Below are positions 49,047-60,482 of a stretch of 64,000 bases of DNA, in pieces. The stretch spans positions 1-64,000 of the forward strand of contig SJRY01000120.1 in the NCBI GenBank assembly GCA_011319805.1. The letters are read 5' to 3'. This DNA is from Macrocybe gigantea (taxonomy: Eukaryota > Basidiomycota > Agaricomycetes > Agaricales > Callistosporiaceae). The notes below the pieces were generated by a model. The model was not told the DNA's origin, made no database searches, and worked only from the letters and a program-made list of their open reading frames with translations. Position numbers and translations under genes: made by a program. Numbering within the stretch: position 1 is the first letter of the stretch; every line of letters begins with the position of its first letter.

Positions 49047-50652
49047 ATGTCTGCCGTCGCCGTTTTCACTGCTTATGAAGAATCCCTCGCGGCCGTTCGC
49101 CGCTGGCAAAAACAGGCACCCACGAGTGATGAGAAGGTCCAGTTCTTGCAGGCGGCCATCAGGAGTTTCACGGATCCGGCCCAGGTGGCTCAATTCAAGA
49201 CGGATGTCAAAGACGTCGCGGCCGCAGCGGTTAAGGCCCAGAAGGCCTTTGATAGCGCAGATCAATATCTCCAATCCTTCATTTCTCAACATGGGCAGCA
49301 GTTTCCAGGATTGGCTGTATACCGGCTACGCTGGCTTGGGTACAAAACGGTAGAATCAACGTTCTTCCGTCCTTTTGTCTGACCTTGTGACGACGGATAT
49401 TCGTTTGCACCAGCGCTGGACCAATCTAGTCCGGACATCCCGAGATTTCGCCTCCAAGATGAGCGCAAGTTACAAAGGTACGCATCATTACAGCAAATCT
49501 CCAGGACTCGTGCACGAAAATCGGATCGGTTTCAGAATATGACGAGACTCTACTTCAAATGATCGATTCCGTGAAGACCAAAGAGGACATGCAGAAGGCA
49601 GCCGCTGCTCTTGAGCGATTTAGCGTAAGACGAAGAGCATTCCCCTGTAGCTTTTCCACGCTGATCCTTGAATCGAGCGCCCCAGTCAGAAAAGCCGTCT
49701 GATATCCCGAGCAACTTTTCCCAGCAGTTTTTAGACTTGAAAAGAGACGTAGATCCTTTCTTGACAGAGTTCAGCAGCTACCTCGACCAACTCGGTGCCG
49801 TGGTCGCAATTGAGATCATTATCCTCAAAATGGTGATCAGCATGGTGCAAAAGAGGGTCGACGAGTACGTGTGACTAGAAGCACCCCCAACCGCCGACCA
49901 TATTTATCGCTATATCTCCCACCAGATACACGCAGATGGTGAGTCTCCGCGCCTGTTACTGCGACGCCAGTATTTTAGGCCTAACTGCTCTTATCGGCTA
50001 GATTGATTTACTGCTCAAGGCTGTAGAAGCAGCTTCATGGATGAACGTGAGGCCTCGATCTGCAGTCCACAGGCAAAGAATATAAACCTCTCCGTTAGCT
50101 CGTGTCGCCGTCCATCGCTTACATCTTGATTATGCCCTTTGTCATATATCGCGCTTGTAAGTCACGTAGCTGATGTGCGGAGCTCACACGGTTTGCTTCA
50201 CCACACATTGCACTTTTCAGCCCTTCAACAGGAGGTCAATACGTATCGACAGTCTCTTGACGAAACGGTCCGAAAGCTACAAGGCCTTGTGCGCATCAAG
50301 ACGGAGTTTGGCGAGCTGGGATCCGCAGTCTTTGATTCGCTCTATCTGTTCTCTACCATTTGGGCGCAGGTATGCTTCATCATCGTCCCGGTCCCCGTTC
50401 GCTGCTGAGGTTTTCCCAAAGTTCCACAGCGAAGCACTGCAATTCGCCGAGATCCTGCGGAAGCTTCCGACTGTGGAATACCCTACGGTGAGTACGGAGA
50501 AAGCTGTCCACAGCTTCTCTTGTTTTTGGACGTTGAATCCTAAAAACAAATTGCAGGAATTCAGGCTGCGCGTTGACCTCGCGAGGAAAACGGCGGCGCC
50601 ATTGCAGGCAGCGCTGCAAGAATACGCGAACGAAGTTAGTCGCTCCCTCTGA
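49047..50652 (+). CDS. Tandem helical family, copy 1: protein with two hydrophobic segments
   Basis: The start at 49047 gives SAVAVFTAYEESLAAVRRWQ. About nine short exons follow: 49047-49349, 49414-49477, 49536-49624, one from about 49688 to 49866, a short one near 50004-50047 (LLLKAVEAASWMN), one about 50099-50157, about 50220-50370, about 50415-50490 and about 50557-50652. The predicted protein is almost all helix. Two hydrophobic stretches, IEIIILKMVISMV (about 49809-49850) and IAYILIMPFVIYRA (about 50113-50156), flank a short helix, and long amphipathic helices lie before and after. This topology recalls alpha-helical pore-forming proteins of the HBL/ClyA type, but I see no specific signature, so the function stays open. 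It is paralogous to 54147-55819 and to the relic between them. Confidence 0.62.
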
Positions 50653-51308
50653 GCGAGGTTTGTGTCCGGGGTGCTCGGCTGAAAATGAAGGTGGTGTGGT
50701 GGAAACACTAGGAAGTTGTGTATTTTACGCTTGCATTAGCCGTTGGATGGAGAAGAGGTGAAACTGTAGATTCATCGCATGTTCTTTTGGCGGAAAGTCC
50801 ATCCGTGTCGTTGTTTCGTCTACTCTGCATGCCGAGAATGCTCTCTGTCATGAAAATCGTGATCGGGGTTCTCCAAGGCCGTCGTACTATCAACTCGCAA
50901 AGATTTCTGGGCATGGCACTAGTCTGGCTGATGTTCGTCTTCCTTTTGAGCTTCGATGCCTTCTAACCTCGGTTCCCCATCATCTGCAATCACTTCTTCT
51001 TTGCCAGTGAGAGCCGTCGAATATCAGAAGTCAAGGAATACGGTACCTCCCTGTATCATCGCTATTGCGTCCGAACACCGATAAGCTTTTCTGCCGTCTC
51101 CGTTTTCCGCGCCTACGGAGAATCTCTGGTGGCTCTCCGTCACTGGCACCATGAATTATCGACCAACGGGGGGGAAGACCGAGTTCCTGTGTACCAGATT
51201 ATTCGCTAGTTTTGAAATAACCTGCGGCAGACTCTCTTTGCATCCAACAAGGAAGACCTATCTCTAAAACTCTCACTTGATCTCTGGCATATATGATTGA
51301 TCATGCTA

Positions 51309-52036
51309 CAGTGTTCCCACGGTCCTTTATACAGCATTTACTCCGCACTGAATATCTTGAGATAGTCAAAAGCTATGAACATAAGGGTGGTATCATTTCG
51401 TAGATAAGCTATTTGCCTAGCTTTCCATGCCATGATCTAGGAGAAATATGGAAAAATAAATTCGTGGTCGACAATTTCTGACAGGGTTCCTAAAATGGCA
51501 AAAGACAGTCCTTTATACAGAAAAGCAGCGCGTGCCATCTCTTCCCAGTGACATCGCAGACTGAGATGAGGATTGGAATGTCAAGTATAGCACTTAAAAA
51601 GTATCTATATTAACTTTTACACTGTCTTGTACATTTTCTCATGGTATGGCAGGTGGACGACCAGGTGTTACTTGTATACATCACGCTACATAGCCATTCT
51701 GGCATTCTTCGTGGGATATAAGGAAAGAAAATGACAATCATAAGTCCCAATATGTTCCTCAAGTAGAATACCCTCAATCCTTCCATAAAAATCATGCTGC
51801 AGTGATGCTTATTCGTGCGACATTGATGTAAAATTGCAAATATTTACAAAATTTACAAATAAACCTGTTCCACAGGAGAGAAAAAAAGAGATTATTCTCA
51901 TGAGCAATACGCGAATAATAGAGCTGGTATAGGGCTTTAATTTGTGCATTTAAGGATTCCAAACTGTGGAGAAATGAGGGAGCTAGAGGCCGCTGTATAA
52001 AGGAGCATGGGTGTATAAAGGACCGTGGGAACACTG
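51309..52036. mobile_element. 728-bp TA-type MITE, copy 2
   Basis: Same element as 11635-12362: identical length, identical ~25-bp terminal inverted repeats, TA duplications at 51307-51308 and 52037-52038. Only two differences were seen, G/A in the CATCGCRGACTG word and C/T in AAACYGTGG. The paralogous genes on both sides show the empty site: GATCATGC-TA-CTTGTC here corresponds to GATCATGC-CA-CTCGTC at about 55210 in copy 3. Confidence 0.92.
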
Positions 52037-52683
52037 TACTTGTCGCGCATCGTGCATCTATCATGAGAGTGTGGCCGATCTTCTCTAAAGCGCTCCAGCT
52101 GACCTGGATCATCATATATAGGGTAGCACTAGATGTGCCCATCCGCAGACAGGGTGGCTCGGTGCATGTTGATGCGCTATGTTTGGGTATATTCGTGCCA
52201 CTTCTTCTCCCGAATTTGGGAATGAGCTAAAGTTCATTTCCATGTTCTTTGTCCCTTGCCCACCTCTGACTTGGAGCAGCTTTTTTTCTCGAGTTCCACC
52301 GCCGGTCCTTGCAGTTGGCAGAAATCCTGCGAAAGCCTTTAGATGCAGGGTTTCCCAAAGTAAAGGTGCAACGTACGGCTCTCGTGAAAAGAAAAATGAC
52401 AGGAATTCCAGCTGCATGTCTGCCTCATGCGGCGCCACTTCCAGGTCTTACAAAGTCATGCAATTATGCAATCCAAGTTGCTTGCAATCTTTGAAATGGG
52501 TGGTTCAAGCAACAGCTCGAGTGTTCGCTTATGGTCATGCCATGTCGGTCCAACGAGAGGTCATTGGGTTTGCAATTTGTGTCTCCTCAGATACGTAAGG
52601 GCATTGACAGAGAAACAGTATGCTTCGGTTGATTTTGATCACAAGCTGAGTTTCGTGTGCAGTGTTTTGTGCCAGCAGGCATA

Positions 52684-53647
52684 CTAACACCGACCCAAAC
52701 ATCGGTCAGGACCCACCTTTCGGACAGCTCGAATATCTCGCCACATATTGGCTCTACCCACACCAAAGTTGATATCTGACACCTAGGACAACTATTAAAG
52801 TACTTCAATGAAGTTAGTATTGTATAAAATATGGTATCTGACCAGAGCATAGAAAAGCAGTTTGTCATGCCTGCCGACAAATGCCGCGTCAGAGCAACGT
52901 CAGAGTTTGATATCCAGAAATGGAATGAACAGCAAATGCGTCGCCATCATGTCAGTTTGCCTCTCATGCCCGCTGCGCAGAAATCCACAAGGCATCACGA
53001 TCGACATTCAAATAACCCAAGTTATGAAGCCCGCGTGCAGGACGCGCTGGAATGCATCGCTACTGGAGAGTACAGCAGCTTCCGGAAAGCTGAAGCGGCA
53101 ACAGGAGTGAGTGATAAAACACGAGAATGAACCTTGCCCATGCTGAAATCCTAGATTCCATCTTCGACACTTTCTGACAGGGCAAAGAGACGACACGCGT
53201 CATGGAAAGACTCCAGCGTGGTGCGGCAGCTCCTCACACCGGAACAGAAGCAAACCATTCTCGATTGGATAGCACATCGGAGGAGCATTGGCTTGCCGTT
53301 TTCACCCGCTGATATCCGCACCGATTGCAGCATATCATTACAATAATTATCATCCCTACTACACTGATAATACTTACGATCAAGCTTACGATGCTTCTAA
53401 TATGCCAGATCATTATCATCAGGCAGCCCAGTATTACTTTTCTCACCAGTGATATCTTGATAATAATTTTAATCGTAGTATACAACCATCTAGTAGCAAT
53501 CCGTAGATAATTCTTCTGTTCTTCGCGACGGGATACAGTGAGCATTCGGAGCGTCCGACCACTGGGTCCGGCGGAGTTCAAATATGTCACTTGTCACATT
53601 GTGACTGTCCGAAAGGTGGGTCTGACCGATGTTTGGGTCGGTGTTAG
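52684..53647 (+). mobile_element. 964-bp pogo/Fot-like element, internally deleted
   Basis: The terminal inverted repeats are about 46 bp: CTAACACCGACCCAAACATC opens the left end and, reverse-complemented, the right end, followed on both sides by ACCCACCTTTCGGACAG with one indel. TA flanks both ends (52682-52683 and 53648-53649). Inside (about 53010-53325) is the DNA-binding N-terminus of a pogo-type transposase: YEARVQDALECIATGEYSSF with AEAATGVS (Psq/CENP-B-type HTH), then RQLLTPEQKQTILDWIAHR and GLPFSPADIR (second HTH). A Tyr/His/Asn-rich stretch (about 53334-53452, ending YYFSHQ and a stop) looks like the C-terminal tail. The DDE catalytic core is absent, so the element can only move if an intact relative supplies transposase. 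Confidence 0.82.
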
Positions 53648-54146
53648 TACTGGAAAGTTGCGAAGTTTTCAGCTCCGCTGTATTGCCAAATCTTTCCCAG
53701 AACTTCGGTTTGAAGATAGACCAGGGAAAGCTGGGATCCCAAAGCACTCTCGATGCGTAGACCGTGCTAGACTTCACTTTAGGCAAGGCAGCGACGCTGC
53801 AGGCGACCTGACAAGAATACGAAAAATACTCCACCCTTTTTTGTCTATCTCTTGGCCTGCTCTACATGCCTGCTCGCTAAACACTTCTAGAATGGTGGTG
53901 CTCTCTTCGGACCGGCAACTAGTCCAGCAGTATGATGATCAGAGTTCTCCGTTCCTGTTGTTCCATCAACTACTAAAAGACTCTTCCTGCACGCCATACT
54001 GCTTGTCATTCGCTGATGCCGTTGACTTCGTCGTCTTCCAGTCTCGGCTCCGCATGATCACCGCAATCACCTCTTCTTCGCGTGTGACATAAAAAACCAG
54101 GACGTTCTCTGCCCTAGATTGTGGTCACTGAATCTGAACACCAAGG

Positions 54147-55819
54147 ATGAGCATATCTGCCGTCACCATTTTTCACGCCTACGAAGAATGCCTCGCGGCC
54201 CTGCGTCGCTGGCAGAAACAAGGGCCTACCGACGACGAGAAGATCCAGTTTCTCCGGGCAGCCATCAGTAGCTTCGAAGACCCAGCTCAAGTTGCCCAGT
54301 TCAGGACGGACATTAAGGAGGTTGCAGTTGCAGCCCTCAAAGCCCATGAAGCTTTCGAAAGCGCCAATCAATACCTCAAAGATTATATTTCTCAGCATGG
54401 ACAGACTTTTCCAGGTCTCATTCAGTATCAACAGCGTTGGGAGGGCTACAAAGCGGTATGTTCACATATTTACCCTTGTCTTTTATATTTTGAGCGCTCG
54501 TCGCGACATACAGCGCTGGACAGGCCTCCTCCGGATATCGCGAGACTTTGCGTTGAAGACGAGCGCGAGTTACAAAGGCACGTTGCTCTTCATCCGGTCA
54601 TTCGTAGTCCGTTTATAAAACGGAATTTGGGAACAGAATATGACGAAGTTCTTCTCCAAATGGTCGACACGGTCAAAACCAAGGAAGACATGGAAAAGCA
54701 GCAGCTGCCCTCGAACGATTCAGCGTAACGGGTTGTCCATACTTCTGTCATGGTAGTGCCCTGACAAACATATAGGCCGAGAAACCGACCGACATTCCGA
54801 GCAACTTTTCCCAACAGTTCCTCGATCTGAGAAGGGATATCAGTCCGTTCTTGGTCGAGTTCAGCAAGTACCTCGACGAGCTGGGCGCTCTGATTCCGAT
54901 AGACCTCCTCTTGATGATGTTCTTTGTTACTTCCATGCGATCGGAAGTTGACAGGCGAGTCAATCCCTCGGGCCTGCGTTATTTGCTGTTCACATTCTTC
55001 ATAGCTACACGCAACAGGTGCATATCCATCCTTTTTTTTTCACCGGTTAGGTAATGGTTGCTTTTCTGCGCTAGATCAATGCTCTCCTTGCGACCTTCGG
55101 AGCCACATCATGGACGCAGGTATGAGTGTCCTCTCCTCGCATCTCAAACAGAAGGGCAGGACAGAGACTCCGCCTCTTCTCGCAGCTCTCACCTGGATCC
55201 CTGGCATACGCATTGATCATGCCACTCGTCACCTATCGCGCTTGTAAGTCCCACGTATCATCCATCCAACCGTCCATGCGTCTCTCCATCCCGACCCCAA
55301 GATGCCCAGCTAATCCAGAGTTCTCTCTCTCCTTCTCTCCCCTCCTCAGCGCTGCAACAGACGCTCGACAGATACGAAGCGGAGCTGAACAGACTCATCC
55401 AGAGACAAGAAGGCCTAGGACGCATCAAGGCCCAGTTCAACGCTTTGAGTCTGGGCATCTTTGATTCGCTCAACGTCTTTTCTACCACATGGGCAGAGGT
55501 AACGTTCGAATCCCCCCACCCTCGTCTGACCGCAAGTGACTCGTGAATTTAAAAAAAAAAAAAAACCAATCAAAAATTGTTAAACAACAGTTCCACAGCG
55601 AGGCTCTCCAATTCGCAGAAATTCTGCGAAAGCTTCCCGACGTAGAATTTCCCATAGTAAGGATGACAACAGTCCTCTACGGGTCGTTCGCTGAGGGGAA
55701 AAAAAAACCATGACAACTCACAGGAATTCAAGCTGCGCGTCGAACTGGCGAGGAAAACAGCAGGACCGCTCCAGATATCCTTGCAAGACTACGCGAACGA
55801 AATCGGACGCATCCTTTGA
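54147..55819 (+). CDS. Tandem helical family, copy 3: protein with two hydrophobic segments
   Basis: Paralog of copy 1 with the same exon pattern. It starts at 54147 (SISAVTIFHAYEECLAALRR) and stops at 55819. Shared blocks are EDPAQVAQFRTDIKEVAVAA, EYDEVLLQMVDTVKTKEDM, IPSNFSQQFLDLRRDISPF, LLATFGATSWTQ, the hydrophobic LIPIDLLLMMFFVTSM (about 54890-54935) and GSLAYALIMPLVTYRA (about 55189-55237), LFDSLNVFSTTWAE-like and FHSEALQFAEILRKLPDVEF blocks, and a C-terminus LQDYANEIGRIL. Poly-A and A-rich introns (55551-55590, 55698-55710) separate the last exons. The near-identity of architecture with substantial sequence divergence points to an older duplication. All exons appear usable. Function unknown; a membrane-associating helical bundle is the inference. 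Confidence 0.62.
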
Positions 55820-56845
55820 CAAGCGTAGGGCAATTTCGGCAAGGTTGTTCTTTAGTGACAAAGTCGTGTATACTGTATATGTCTTTGTTTTTTTTTTTTT
55901 CCATTTGCATTTCATCTAGTCGCAAAATAAAAAAGCCGAAGATAAAAAGCCTTTGTTTGTATGGAAAGACAGAAGGAAGCACAGCTCGGTACAAGCAATT
56001 TGCTATTGCTCATCCAAGGGACGAGCGAAAGAAGGCAGACGAAGAAAAAAGAAAAAAAAAGGAAATATAGCACAAAGAATCTACTGAGCAGATAAATATA
56101 AAAGAAATTCAAAAGTCGACGCACGAAAGCGGTAAGCAGAGACGTGTACATGGCCCAAGTACTAGGATACAACTGCGCAGCAGGAATGGGAAGGGCAGGC
56201 GGCACGTTCAATACCTTGTCTATGTTTCTCTCTCCGCCCGCTTTCGTGATGACCTTCAAAAGCAGCATCATGCAGCATTTCAAAAAGAAAAGCGAAAAAA
56301 AAAAAAGAAGAGAGACAAACAACAACAGTGGCGGCAGCAGCAACAACATCAACAGAGAGCACAAGCACACACAGAAGATGGTAAAGGCGAAAGGGGAAAA
56401 AAAAAGGTAAGCATAACAACGAATTGAATAGATACGGAAACAGAACGGGGAGTGGAGATAGAAGAATTTTGATAACGCACGGAAATGGACGAGGGCACGA
56501 AAGGCGGTCCAGGGATAGATACTAGTACAACTTTGCGAGCACTTGTGAGGTATCATATAACATAGATCTATGAGGTTAATCCAGAGGTAGAAAGAGGGAA
56601 AAAGAGAAAGAGAAAGACCGCTTGACGTGTCTCCGAGCCTAGATTAAAATGCGCAAAAAGTGCACAAACGGCAGAGGAAAAAGGGTGATGGAAAAGAGAC
56701 AGACGCTCTCGCGGCGCGGCGGCTATCGAGTCGTGTCACATCGTAGCACCACCTTGCAGCGAAAGGCAATCGCAGAGGCAAGGCAGAGCAAACCGGGAAA
56801 GTCAATCTCCCTTTTTGTTCGTTTATTTTTTTTTTGGTCTCTCGC
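55820..56845. other. A-rich interval between convergent genes
   Basis: Strong A-richness on the plus strand produces a 214-codon minus frame at 55912-56556 made of Phe/Leu runs, which is not protein-like in the usual sense. This is the shared 3' flank of copy 3 and SNF1. Confidence 0.5.
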
Positions 56846-59265
56846 TCACTCGCCACCCCCAGCGAGCTCAAGAATGAGCCTGCACGCGACGTCCATGAAC
56901 ACGAACGGGGAGACAACCTCGTCCTCCTTGACAAACGCGCCGTCCTTCTCCTTGATCGACCGGCTCGAGTCGCTGCTCGTCTCGGACAGATTTGTCGGCG
57001 CTGCATCCGCAGCCATATCAAACCTACCCGCGCCTGGCTCCGTCGACGCGCGATACGTCTTCTTGTGATGGAAATCAACAAGATAATTGATCGAATCGAC
57101 CATGTAGAGCTGCAGGTTCATCAGCACCTGTGAAAAGGAAGACAAGCGATGAGCGCCAGAGCGTTGCGAAGGATGTAAAGATACGCACAACGACGTCCTG
57201 CACCCGCGCTCTCGTCTCTACGAAATAAATACTGGCCGCCGCTTTCAAATCGACTCCGCCACTGCCATCAAACTCTCTAGCGCGCTCGATGCCCGTTCCG
57301 CCCTTGCGTGCACGGACGCCTCCCAACCCGCCCAGGTTCTTCTTCTCCTTCCACTCCATGCCAAGGGCCTTGAGCGTCCTATAGATCTCCAGCATCACCT
57401 CCATAGGCGGGCTGCGGCTTCGTATCCCGAAATGCCACTTGGTCTTGTGCTGCTTGCGCTCGCGCGGACCACCTACCGTCGCCCCCGCAGATCGCCGCGC
57501 CGATAGGTACGACGTCAGGTGGTGCTGTTCAGGGAACTGGTCTGGGAGAGACGAGTTCAGGACGGCAAAGGTGTTCACCTCCGGGTTAGCGTTGCTATTC
57601 ATAATGTCGTCCTCTGGGGGAGGTGACACAAACCCGAGCCCGTCGTCGGTTAGTAACGCGTCGTCGACGTCGTCATCGTAATCGCCGTTGAATTCTGCTT
57701 CAAAGGGGTTTTCTTCCAGGTCAGCGGCGCCTGGTGAAAGAGCGCTTGGAGAAAGCGCATTGCGCGGCTAGAGAAGATTGGTAAACGACCAAAGACCATG
57801 AAAGGAGCAACTCACATCCATAGCGGCGATCTGAGCATCCCTCTCCTGCTCCGCAAACTCGGCCACTTATGAGAAATTTCGTCAATAGGAGAGAGAGAGA
57901 GATAGGGCTAGTAGGACACATACGGTCTTTTCCCGACCGTCTCTTGTCTCTGAGCAGCATATATGCAACCTTGACCGCATTTCCCTGAATGCCATCGTCC
58001 CTTCTGAGGCATTCCCATACGTCGTCCTTGGAAACGCCGCTGATCCTCGAAGCCAGCTCCTCCACGACGTCTTCTTCTATCCTGCCGAGCCCCTCGATCA
58101 TCTCAAAGTCAAGCGGCACTTTAGGGGGCGTGACGAGGGTGCTAAGATGACCGAGGACGGGGCCAGGCGGCGGTGGGAGGGGCATGAGATAACGCGGGAG
58201 GTCGGTCGTGAAGAAGGGGTGTTGTGTGATCTCTGGGACAGTGATACGCTTGACCGGGTCGACAGCGAGCATCGCGTTGATGAGATGCCGGGCATCTGAA
58301 GACAGGAAGCTTGGCATGTGATACGACCCCTCTAGGGAAGCCCAGTGTGAATGAGACACAGGAAACTTGAGCCGACTCAAGGAAAACTCACGGCATATTC
58401 TCGTGAACAGGACCTGAACATCGTCGTCCTCGAACGGTAGTCTCCCGCACAGCATGACGTACAAGATCACGCCCGAGCTCCAAACATCAATCTCTGGGCC
58501 GGCATAGACGCCACCCCTGATGACCTCGGGCGCGGCGTAGTTGGGGCTACCACAGCTGGTGGTGAGAAAGTCTCCGTCGCTGATCTCGTTGGATAGGCCA
58601 AAGTCGGCGATCTTGACGTTGAGGTCGTCGTCGAGGAGGACGTTTTCAGGCTTGAGATCGCGGTGGACGATCTTGAGCCGGTGAGAGTACTCGATCCCGG
58701 AGATGATCTGCTGGAAGAAGCGCCTCGCGCGGGGCTCGTGCATGCGCCCGTTCTCGACGATGTAGTTGAAGAGCTCGCCGCCGGCGTACTCGAGCACGAA
58801 AATGATGTCCGTCGGCGTGGAGATGACCTCGTACCTGCGGGTGGGGGAGGGACAATTCACAATTCGTCAGCATCGTCTCCCCGAACGCGACATGAGGAAT
58901 GGAGAGTCGTGCTATTTACAATTTGATGATGTGCGGGTGCCGGAGGGTGCGCATGTACTCGAACTCGCGCCGCACACGAGTTTTCGTGCGCTCTCTGTGT
59001 ATGGCCGCTTTGGAAATGTACTTCATCGCGACTTTGTGACCGGTAATCTTATGCATGGCCACTGCAACAAAAAAAAAAAAAACCGTCAGACCATGCGTTC
59101 TGCGCTAGCGGAAGGGAAAAGCAGCGAATCTGCGGATCCTGTTTGACCAAGGAGGCAGGCTGGAGACTGACTTTTGACTTTGCCAAATGTGCCCTCTGCA
59201 ATGTCCTGGATTACGGTATACTCCCCAAGCATGGACGGGGAGAATACGTTGGCCTGGTCACTCAT
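56846..59265 (-). CDS. SNF1: SNF1/AMP-activated protein kinase catalytic alpha subunit
   Basis: This Ser/Thr kinase controls glucose derepression and energy balance as the alpha subunit of the SNF1/AMPK heterotrimer. Exons 59265-59172, 59061-58920, 58834-58392, 58331-57924, 57865-57816, 57767-57189 and 57127-56846 give 666 codons (665 residues) with all phases matching. The glycine loop is IAEGTFGKVK (residues 22-31, first Gly replaced by Ala), the ATP lysine is in HKVAMKYISK (K45), the catalytic loop is HRDLKPEN (D138), DFG is at 156-158, and the activation-loop Thr is in TTSCGSPNYAAPE (about T171). A UBA-like autoinhibitory helix region follows (EEDVVEELASRISGVSKDDV). The C-terminal KA1/regulatory-subunit-binding domain contains KTKWHFGIRSRSPPMEVMLE and ends LFxxxACRLILELAGG-like. 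Intact, no frame problem. Confidence 0.95.
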
Positions 59266-59594
59266 CGCGGCGGAGGAATAGGCGAATGCAATGTCGGTGG
59301 AGATGGAGGTATTGGGTATAAATGAATTGTGTGCACGTGTTTAGTCACTTCAGCAGATCCTTGGGCGCCAATTTTGCTATCCCCTCGTTTCCGAGCTGCT
59401 ATTTCAAAGGTGCCGAGTAAAAATCCATTTAATTCTGCTCAACATCCTTACAACGCGTTCCTTACTGGAACTCGTCGTCTGCCGTCGTTGGGCGTCAAAA
59501 TCAAAAAAAAGTCCTCTGATCACGTGCGCCGCAATGTCTTGGTCGATCTTCTTACTCTGACTCTCAAAAGCTATAGCGCTGCTGCATTTCCTAG
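59266..59594. promoter_or_regulatory. Bidirectional promoter interval of SNF1 and SRP14
   Basis: The 329 bp between the divergent start codons of SNF1 and SRP14 must contain both promoters. No clear TATA box was seen on either side. Confidence 0.5.
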
Positions 59595-60319
59595 ATGCAG
59601 CTAGTCGACAACGATACCGTGCGTTTTTCATTTGACAAAAAAAACCTTCAACTCAATTCTGAAAACCCTTATAGTTCCTAGAACGACTAGCTGAGCTAAT
59701 CGAGTCCACAAAAGATCGCAGAACGGTGTGGCTCACGCACAAACGACGTTAGTTCCTTGTTGGATCATGCTTCCAGGATGCTCGCGTTTGACAATGATTT
59801 TGCTCGTAGTGAGGTACGATGGTGAGGATGCGCTGATGGCGCACGGCGATGAAGACCGATCGGGGGCATCTTCGTCATCCACCGGCACGCGCGAATACCC
59901 ATGCCTCCTCCGTCTCACCGACGGCAAAAAGACCAAAATCTCCACCAAAGTACGTCTCCAACCCCCAACCCCCCTACGCCCAGCTCACCCCCCACCCGCA
60001 TCAGATCACCTCCGCCGCCCTTCCCAAATTCCACGCCGCGTACGGCGCGCTGCTCAAGTCCTCGCTCGGCGCGACGCTGCGCAAGCGGGACAAGAAGCGC
60101 GAGAAGCTCAAGGCGGACGAGGCGGCGAAGCGCAGGCGCAGGATGCTCGAGCCTGTCGTGGTCGATGGGCCGAAGCGTGGCAAGGGCAGGAGGAGCAGGC
60201 AGCGCAAGGTCAAGGCTGCGCTCAAGCAGCAGGCGTCGCAGGCAAAGGCGAAGGAGCGCAAGGAGGAGGAGAAGAGGAAGACGGCGCAGTCCGCGATGGC
60301 TGGCGAAGTGGCGTCCTGA
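59595..60319 (+). CDS. SRP14: Signal recognition particle 14-kDa subunit
   Basis: SRP14 binds the Alu domain of SRP RNA with a partner and slows elongation during co-translational targeting to the ER. Exons 59595-59618, 59675-59747, 59810-59949 and 60005-60319 sum to 184 codons (183 residues). The start MQLVDNDT is the family's conserved opening and leads across the first intron into FLERLAELIE. The fold follows with RRTVWLTHKRLRYDGED, EYPCLLRLTDGKKTKISTK and ITSAALPKFHAAYGALLKSS. The C-terminal half is a long Lys/Arg/Ala extension (RKRDKKREKLKADEAAKRRR, then KAALKQQASQAKAKERKEEE), as in other SRP14 proteins with a basic RNA-binding tail. Intact. Confidence 0.92.
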
Positions 60320-60482
60320 TTTCTTTTCTTTGAGGTTCTGCATTGCCTCTGTACCCCAGACATCCTCCGAATGCGATCCATTATATAGAAGAAATAAGTA
60401 TGTTACGTGAGAGGTTATGTATATGATGTGCAGGATGAATGATGATGACGAGCGAAAGCAAAGGAGAAGAAAAAAAAAAAAA

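Larger units (their letters stand above)
51085..53850 (+). pseudogene. Tandem helical family, wrecked copy 2, split by two transposons
   Basis: Fragments align in order with copies 1 and 3. At 51090-51210 the N-terminus (SAVSVFRAYGESLVALRHW) lacks its ATG and soon meets a stop. At 51270-51308 the exon of the second hydrophobic segment is interrupted by the 728-bp MITE and resumes at 52039. At about 52285-52400 the FHxxxLQLAEILRK exon and its donor are present. The 964-bp pogo-like element follows, and a last C-terminal remnant (GCAGCGACGCTGCAGGCGAC, then CAAGAATACG) lies at about 53790-53822. No complete protein can be made. The order shows that both insertions are younger than the duplication of this family. 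Confidence 0.7.

Noticed and set aside
55912..56556. 214-codon minus-strand open frame with many apparent membrane segments
   Set aside because: It arises from A-rich plus-strand DNA giving Phe/Leu runs. There is no conserved feature and it lies in a 3' flank between convergent genes.
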